A DNA stretch of 10,358 bases, taken from contig JANYHQ010000097.1 of NCBI GenBank assembly GCA_025358985.1, positions 1 to 10,358 of the forward strand, written 5' to 3'. This DNA comes from Acidimicrobiales bacterium. Its GTDB lineage: Bacteria > Actinomycetota > Acidimicrobiia > Acidimicrobiales > JANYDT01. The notes under the pieces are model-generated. The model was not told the origin of the DNA. It saw only the letters and a program-made list of their open reading frames with translations, and did not search any database. Shown in pieces: positions 6,820 through 10,358 of this stretch (position 1 is its first letter; the number at the start of each line of letters is the position of its first letter). The translations under genes and the position numbers were made by a program.

Positions 6820-6825
6820 ACTCTA
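6820..6825 (-). promoter_or_regulatory. Candidate -10 element (TAGAGT) of a leaderless promoter
   Basis: Reading the minus strand, TAGAGT is followed by 6 nt and then the ATG at 6813, so transcription would begin at or beside the start codon. No good Shine-Dalgarno is present. The spacing is identical to that of TAGTGT before the gene at 1773. No convincing -35 is visible. Confidence 0.4.
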
Positions 6826-6834
6826 CGAAAAACA

Positions 6835-6864
6835 TCGATCGGCCGCCCAGTTCGCTCGATCGGC
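6835..6864. repeat. Direct repeat TCGATCGGC, two copies 21 bp apart, in a divergent promoter region
   Basis: Copies at 6835-6843 and 6856-6864 lie between the divergent AhpD-like and ferredoxin genes. Each contains the palindrome CGATCG. A 21-bp offset is two helical turns, so a protein could bind both copies on one DNA face. No regulator gene is in the window. Confidence 0.35.
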
Positions 6865-6913
6865 TGTGCCCCGCAGTAGTTTTGGCGGCGCAACTCGGGG
6901 CGCAACCCGAAGC

Positions 6914-6920
6914 GGGAGGA
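6914..6920 (+). promoter_or_regulatory. Shine-Dalgarno GGGAGGA for the ferredoxin
   Basis: GGGAGGA lies 8 nt before the ATG at 6929 and selects it over an out-of-frame ATG at 6922. A possible -10, TAGTTT, is at 6877-6882, but a -35 is not clear. Confidence 0.65.
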
Positions 6921-6928
6921 CATGGGCA

Positions 6929-7216
6929 ATGCCGGACATCTTCGTGATCACCGAAGCCTGCATCGACGTCAAGGACGCGTCCTGCGTGGAAGTCTGCCCG
7001 GTCGACTGTATACATACGACCGCAGATGACCGGGTCTGCTACATCGACCCCGCAGGTTGCATCGGTTGCAACCTCTGCCTGCCCGCCTGCCCGGTAGGTG
7101 CCATCTTCACCGAGCCGACCTTGCCCCAGGCCTTGACGCACTGGGCGCCCATCAACGCAGAATGGTTCGACGACCCCGCATCGGCACGCGGTCGCATCAA
7201 CGCCCAAGCAAGCTGA
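6929..7216 (+). CDS. 7Fe ferredoxin, FdxA type ([3Fe-4S]/[4Fe-4S])
   Basis: This 95-residue ferredoxin shows the FdxA pattern. Cys11, Cys19 and Cys54 fit the [3Fe-4S] site (CIDVKD at 11-16, with Asp13 within the gap). Cys23, Cys44, Cys47 and Cys50 fit the [4Fe-4S] site (CPVDC, then CIGCNLC, then CP). Cys27 and Cys37 are extra. The helical C-terminal extension is slightly shorter than the roughly 105 residues of common FdxA proteins. It carries single electrons in the cytosol and is a plausible donor to the neighbouring P450, from which it is divergently transcribed. No ferredoxin reductase lies in the window, so one must be supplied from elsewhere. Confidence 0.93.
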   Translation: MPDIFVITEACIDVKDASCVEVCPVDCIHTTADDRVCYIDPAGCIGCNLCLPACPVGAIFTEPTLPQALTHWAPINAEWFDDPASARGRINAQAS

Positions 7217-7228
7217 GAGGATGCAGCT

Positions 7229-7593
7229 CTACAGCCAGTCGGCGAAGCTCTTGTCGCGGATGGTGGCGGCGAACACCTCGGGCATTGCCGTCTCGAAGTG
7301 CAGTCGCCGGCGTGGCCGGTGCCGTTGACGGTGCCAGCAGACACGGCACGCCGGCAGCCGCGAGCTTGCGGTAATAGGCAAGGCCTTCGTTGCGCAGCAG
7401 GTCGAGCTCGTTAACCGAGATGATGTGCGGCGGCAGCCCGGCGACGTCGTCGGTCGAGGCGTAGTACGGCCAAGCGAGCGGGTTCGCCGACCACTACCAG
7501 ACCGGTGGCGGCGAGGTGGTCAGGCCAACGCTGGTAGGACGTACCCGACGCCTGGAGGATGGTCATCCCACCGCCGTGCAGGTGTAACAGACC
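7229..7593 (-). pseudogene. Remnant of an alpha/beta hydrolase fold-3 esterase (HGGG family)
   Basis: On the minus strand the oxyanion-hole segment is clear: LLHLHGGGMTILQASG, then YQRWPDHLAATGLVVVGE. Near 7475 the frame shifts, and the protein resumes far downstream in the family sequence with NPLAWPYYASTDDVAGLPP, HIISVNELDLLRNEGLAYY and RKLAAAGVPC. A second shift leads to TVNGTGHAGD, holding the catalytic histidine, and a third to HFETAMPEVFAATIRDKSFA and the stop at 7229-7231. The block with the GxSxG nucleophile (over 100 residues) and the N-terminus are missing. It is a dead gene. The stretch 7594-7734 shows nothing I can assign. Confidence 0.8.
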
Positions 7594-7734
7594 AGGCCCA
7601 ACGGATCATCGTCTATTTGTGCTTCCAGCTGCCACGAGCACACTGTGGCGCCGGGATGCTTCCGGGTTGGGATTCGGAATACGAGTCGCTCCCCAGCGTT
7701 ACCAGGACTCCGAGTCCTTCCCAGTAGACCCTGG

Positions 7735-8280
7735 TTACGAACGGGGTAGGCGGGGGACGATGGTCGGGTCGATGCCGGGGCGGTACAGGGTGTGGGCCCG
7801 GCGCCACTGGGCGAAGGCGGCGATGATCCGTGGCGGGTCGCCGTGGATCTCGGTGAACCCTCCATTGACCGAGCGGGTGTCGAAGTACGCAGCGTCGACT
7901 CCGTCTGCGTACAGACGACACGCAGGCTCGAAACCCAAACCGATCAACCGCTGGTACTCGGCCTCGAAATCGTGCACCAGATACGCCGCATGGTGGTAGC
8001 CCTCTTGGCCAGCGGCGTACATGTCCCGGTAGATCGACGGCTGGTCGTCGTGCTGGACGATGAACTGGATCATCATGTCGCCCAGGTATCCGAACGCATA
8101 GCTCACGTCGGCTTCAGTGTCGGTGCCTCGGTATATGAACTGGTCGGTGCGGTGGTGTGGCGCAACGACGAACGGGCCCGCTCCGTACAGTCCGCTCCAC
8201 TTCGCCACCGCGACGTCGATGTCGTTGACCAGGTACGCGACCTGGAACAGCTCCTGCTTGACGATCGTCGGTTGGCTCAT
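7735..8280 (-). CDS. VOC (glyoxalase-fold) family protein
   Basis: This 181-residue protein has two beta-alpha-beta-beta-beta modules of the vicinal-oxygen-chelate superfamily, closest in style to the methylmalonyl-CoA epimerase/Glyoxalase_4 group. Module 1 begins QVAYLVNDIDVAVAKWSGLYG (Q13 onward). Module 2 begins YHHAAYLVHDFEAEYQRLIGLG and ends with FTEIHGDP. The second-module His and the final Glu match metal-ligand positions, while the first position is Gln rather than His. Start: ATG at 8280, with GAGGGGG about 7 nt ahead; an upstream in-frame start at 8409 has no family sequence. It stands alone between two pseudogenes but is itself intact. Substrate unknown; isomerase, lyase or dioxygenase chemistry on small carbonyl or aromatic compounds are the family options. 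Confidence 0.85.
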   Translation of the reverse strand: MSQPTIVKQELFQVAYLVNDIDVAVAKWSGLYGAGPFVVAPHHRTDQFIYRGTDTEADVSYAFGYLGDMMIQFIVQHDDQPSIYRDMYAAGQEGYHHAAYLVHDFEAEYQRLIGLGFEPACRLYADGVDAAYFDTRSVNGGFTEIHGDPPRIIAAFAQWRRAHTLYRPGIDPTIVPRLPRS

Positions 8281-8501
8281 GTGGATCCCCCTCGCACTGG
8301 TGGCCACTATATGGCCGAGGCGGCCCCGCGAAGCCAGTTGCGGGCAAGCGAGAAGCGCAGCCTGCCGTAGTTGATCATTGCGGAGCTCCCCGGGCGGCGA
8401 AGTGAACAATTATTGGTGCCCACGTCGTGCAGCAGGTGTCTCGCGTCGCCACCACAGGCATTGAGGCCCGGGCCGTGTTCATCCGAGCACCCAGGTACGC
8501 A

Positions 8502-8917
8502 TCAGCAACGCGGTGTCGGTTGCCAAGAGCCCGTCGGCCACTCCGTTGCGGTCCGTCCCAAGTCGTGGTCGTCGTGCACCGAGAGGGTGCCACGCGCCTG
8601 CACCATCACATCGTTCCAGGTCGGCACGACCTTGCCACTGTCGGACCTGGTCGGACACCACGACGGACGGATGTACGCCTGTGCGTTCTGGAACACCACC
8701 AGGACCTCTGCCTCCGCAGCAGTTCGCCACACAGGGTTCGGCCGGGCCCCGTAGGAACGCCACGTACCCATGGCACCGCGGTCACGGTCGATCAGCCAGG
8801 GAACGGCGTCGGCCGTCAGGGTAAGCCCGGCGCAGATCAGCAGCCCGAGGGATGGGCGCCGATCATGTCGTGCAACACGTCCAGCCGGGGCTCATCGAAA
8901 TGGGCGGGAAGATGCAT
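8502..8917 (-). pseudogene. PaiB-like FMN-binding protein (FMN_bind_2 family), frameshifted and truncated
   Basis: Minus strand: ATG at 8917 gives MHLPAHFDEPRLDVLHDMIGAHPSG, the typical PaiB start (YIPxHF, then LIxxHPF). A one-base deletion near 8850 (CATCCCTCGGG where CATCCCTTCGGG would keep frame) shifts to GLLICAGLTLTADAVPWLID, then GARPNPVWR, EVLVVFQNAQAYIRPSWC, GKVVPTWNDVMVQARGTL and SVHDDHDL. These match the HxARxNPxW, LxVFxGPxxYISPSWY and VPTWNY motifs. The C-terminal half is absent. Family members bind FMN and were named as transcription regulators. 8281-8501 shows nothing recognisable. Confidence 0.75.
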
Positions 8918-8959
8918 GCCACGGAGTCTGTCCGACGCCGTCACCGGCATCAGGTCAAT

Positions 8960-9517
8960 TCAGCTCGTGGCGCACTGATCCCGGTAGTCCTTGGCCAGGG
9001 TCCGGGCCACCTCACTTTGTGCCCCGGCGTTGATGGCGGCCAGGAACTCGTCGTGTCCGGTGCCCTGGATGGCGCCGGCCAGGCAGTCGATCTGCTTGTC
9101 ATCGCCGGAGAGCCCCAACGCCGTATGCTGCAGTTTGCCGAGCACCCGGAACGACTCGCAGTCGTAGATCGCTCCTAGGGTAGAGATCGGGGTCTCGGGA
9201 ACGTCCTGCAACTTATCTACCAGGCAGCTGGTTACTGCGGAGGTCAGACCGCCCTTGAGGCCGGCCGCCATCTGCGACACCAGGGTCTGTGCCCGCTCAC
9301 AACCCATCCCGTCAGGAGCGGGCGGGACCTCGCACAGCCGACTGTTCAGTGCCGCGCTGCCAGGCGCAGAAGTCTCAGTGGATGACGCACTCGCCAGGCT
9401 GGGCTGGGGCGACGAGGAGGAACAGGCGCCGAGTCCCACCACGAGCGACAGTGCGCCAATCGCTGCTACGAACGCTCTCCGACCCGTGTGCGCAGCCGTC
9501 AGTGAAGTCCGTATCAC
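8960..9517 (-). CDS. Secreted lipoprotein of unknown function, six conserved-looking cysteines
   Basis: A GTG at 9517 starts a 185-residue protein with a lipoprotein signal: Arg13-Arg14, a hydrophobic run of about residues 15-28, and lipobox LGAC with lipidation at Cys32. A serine/alanine-rich linker follows (about 33-58). The mature domain of about 125 residues has six cysteines (62, 73, 98, 120, 145, 182), enough for three disulfides, as expected outside the cytoplasm. I do not recognise the domain. The start has only a weak Shine-Dalgarno; an ORF beginning upstream in another frame has no signal peptide. It should be anchored on the outer face of the membrane. It is not obviously linked to its neighbours. 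Confidence 0.8.
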   Translation of the reverse strand: MIRTSLTAAHTGRRAFVAAIGALSLVVGLGACSSSSPQPSLASASSTETSAPGSAALNSRLCEVPPAPDGMGCERAQTLVSQMAAGLKGGLTSAVTSCLVDKLQDVPETPISTLGAIYDCESFRVLGKLQHTALGLSGDDKQIDCLAGAIQGTGHDEFLAAINAGAQSEVARTLAKDYRDQCATS

Positions 9518-9560
9518 CGCCGAAGCCTAGATCGTTTGAGTGGGGGTGGTGCGTCCACCA

Positions 9561-9628
9561 AAGTGCCTCCTGAGCTGGGAGTCTGTTGATGTTCGAAGTT
9601 AGTAGGCAGTCAACTACAGGAGGCACTT
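9561..9628 (+). repeat. 12-bp inverted repeat; right arm contains a Shine-Dalgarno
   Basis: AAGTGCCTCCTG (9561-9572) and its perfect complement CAGGAGGCACTT (9617-9628) flank 44 nt. The right arm holds AGGAGG, immediately followed by GTG at 9629. In RNA the arms would pair and hide the ribosome-binding site. They could also be the ends of a lost mobile element. A small hairpin (GGTGG/CCACC, 9545-9559) lies just ahead. Confidence 0.55.
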
Positions 9629-9802
9629 GTGAGTGCGAAATCGCGCAGTATCGACAAGTTCCGGATGATGTTCGATCATGAGCGTTTCCTCACTGATCGG
9701 ACAGAGGATGTAGCAAAGGTGGTGTCCGAGCACTACGGCATATTTACTGGTGGGAGGCACCCCACAACTCGCGGGATACGGACCCGAGCGACTTGTTTAT
9801 GA
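9629..9802 (+). CDS. Small ORF of 57 residues, unknown, possibly a truncated gene
   Basis: The GTG at 9629 follows AGGAGG at 5-nt spacing, the best Shine-Dalgarno in the region. The product begins MSAKSRSIDKFRMMFDHERF and stays protein-like (LTDRTEDVAKVVSEHYGIF) up to about residue 40. The tail (GGRHPTTRGIRTRATCL) looks like out-of-context sequence, so the original gene may have been cut near 9750. The GC content is lower than in neighbouring genes. I do not recognise it; a transposase or phage-type N-terminus is possible but unsupported. It overlaps the opposite VOC gene's 3' end by 59 bp. Confidence 0.35.
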   Translation: MSAKSRSIDKFRMMFDHERFLTDRTEDVAKVVSEHYGIFTGGRHPTTRGIRTRATCL

Positions 9803-10178
9803 GCGAAGTTCGCAGTGAACCAGGGTCATCCTCGTCGTTTCGGCAGCCGACGCGCAGGCGGTTCCCATCCGGGTCTGTCAGATGAACCTCGTCGCACCAC
9901 GGTTGGCGTTCGATGGCGGTGCCGAACTCCGTTGCAAAGGTCTCCAGCGTCCCTCGATCGACGTACCAGTACACGACGCCCCGACGGGGCGCGTCCCCGC
10001 GATGTTCAGAGAGATGGATGTTCGTCGCTTGGCGGCGCACGAACGCGTAGGCCGGGAAACCTGGTTCGAATCGATGCACGCCTTCCAGCACGAAACCTAG
10101 GCGCGCATACCACTCCGCAGCCTTCTCGGCGTTCTCGACCCGGAGGATCGGGACCAACTCATCGGTTCTGTCGCTCAC
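9744..10178 (-). CDS. Bleomycin-resistance-like VOC family protein
   Basis: From the GTG at 10178 this is a 144-residue single-module VOC protein: VPILRVENAEKAAEWYARLGF at the start, a middle strand NIHLSEHRG, WYVD, then IERQPWCDEVHLTDPDGNRLRVG near residue 120. The RQPW...DPDGNRL ending is typical of glyoxalase-superfamily proteins annotated as bleomycin resistance, which act as dimers that bind drug or small substrates. The last 20 residues beyond GCRNDEDD look added, perhaps from a junction with foreign DNA. The open frame continues upstream to 10319, but the family starts here; the Shine-Dalgarno is weak (GGGAC). Actual resistance is not implied. Confidence 0.8.
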   Translation of the reverse strand: MSDRTDELVPILRVENAEKAAEWYARLGFVLEGVHRFEPGFPAYAFVRRQATNIHLSEHRGDAPRRGVVYWYVDRGTLETFATEFGTAIERQPWCDEVHLTDPDGNRLRVGCRNDEDDPGSLRTSLINKSLGSVSRELWGASHQ

Positions 10179-10337
10179 GTCAGAATTGTCCCATGCGGCT
10201 GTGACCCGGATCGGCGGCCGCCGACCGCCGATCGGGAACTGTGGATTGCTGCGATCGAGCACTCGCACATCCAGTTTTGCTCCCTGAGGAAGGCGATCCG
10301 CAAACGGCTGGATGCGCACGTCGTTTGCACTGGCACC
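10179..10337 (-). other. Open frame upstream of the VOC gene, unassigned
   Basis: The VOC frame stays open upstream and reads VRIQPFADRLPQGAKLDVRV, then LDRSNPQFPIGG, which looks like real coding sequence but matches no family I know. It may be an N-terminal extension, or the end of another gene that has drifted into frame with the VOC protein. Confidence 0.3.
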
Positions 10338-10355
10338 ATACCGACTAGTTGGTAT
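10338..10355. promoter_or_regulatory. 18-bp near-perfect palindrome, operator-like
   Basis: ATACCGACTAGTTGGTAT is symmetric about the central ACT|AGT, with one mismatched pair out of nine. Length and symmetry resemble operators of TetR-family repressors. It lies upstream of the minus-strand VOC frame and at the window's edge, so the controlled gene could be on either side. Confidence 0.45.
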
Positions 10356-10358
10356 TGT

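Noticed and set aside
1..10358. CRISPR arrays, tRNA or rRNA genes, intact insertion sequences
   Set aside because: No regularly spaced repeats, cloverleaf, rRNA-like stretch or transposase was seen on either strand.

Overview
This is high-GC DNA with actinobacterial habits: compact, overlapping genes, a 7Fe ferredoxin of the FdxA type, P450s, and apparently leaderless starts. The sequence alone does not fix the genus; Acidimicrobiia or Mycobacteriales would both fit.

Layout. Positions 1-387 hold the end of an alpha/beta hydrolase. Positions 388-1770 are a gene graveyard with a broken glycolipid-binding protein and a truncated dienelactone hydrolase. Positions 1773-7216 form an intact core. 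A plus-strand operon (AhpD/CMD-like protein, second AhpD/CMD-like protein, short-chain dehydrogenase, joined by 4-bp ATGA overlaps) converges on a minus-strand operon (third AhpD/CMD-like protein, P450, P450-like protein). A 7Fe ferredoxin is transcribed divergently from the minus operon. Positions 7229-8917 are again mostly remnants (esterase, PaiB-like flavin reductase) around one intact VOC-fold gene. The right end carries a cysteine-rich lipoprotein, a 57-codon ORF behind an inverted repeat that can cover its Shine-Dalgarno, a bleomycin-resistance-like VOC protein and an operator-like palindrome.

Main observation. Two of the three AhpD/CMD-like genes are interrupted by a single in-frame TGA, and in both the TGA falls exactly on the second cysteine of the redox CxxC motif (CGT-TGA and CHY-TGA). 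Each TGA is followed at the right distance by a perfect 6-bp hairpin. One has loop AGTT, 17 nt after the TGA. The other has loop GGTCT, 22 nt after the TGA; GGUCU is the apical loop of the E. coli fdhF SECIS. The simplest reading is that both are selenoproteins with a CxxU active site. A conventional gene caller would split each into two fragments or call it a pseudogene.

How the genes may work together (inference). The intact P450 would hydroxylate a lipophilic substrate with electrons from the ferredoxin, and the SDR could oxidise the resulting alcohol. The CxxU proteins could handle peroxide, disulfide or another redox step. Downstream of the intact P450 is a P450 homologue with I-helix and ExxR but no heme-ligand cysteine, possibly a partner subunit. 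The core is intact while both flanks are full of broken genes, which suggests selection on the core. No ferredoxin reductase, regulator or selenocysteine machinery (selA/B/C/D) lies in the window.
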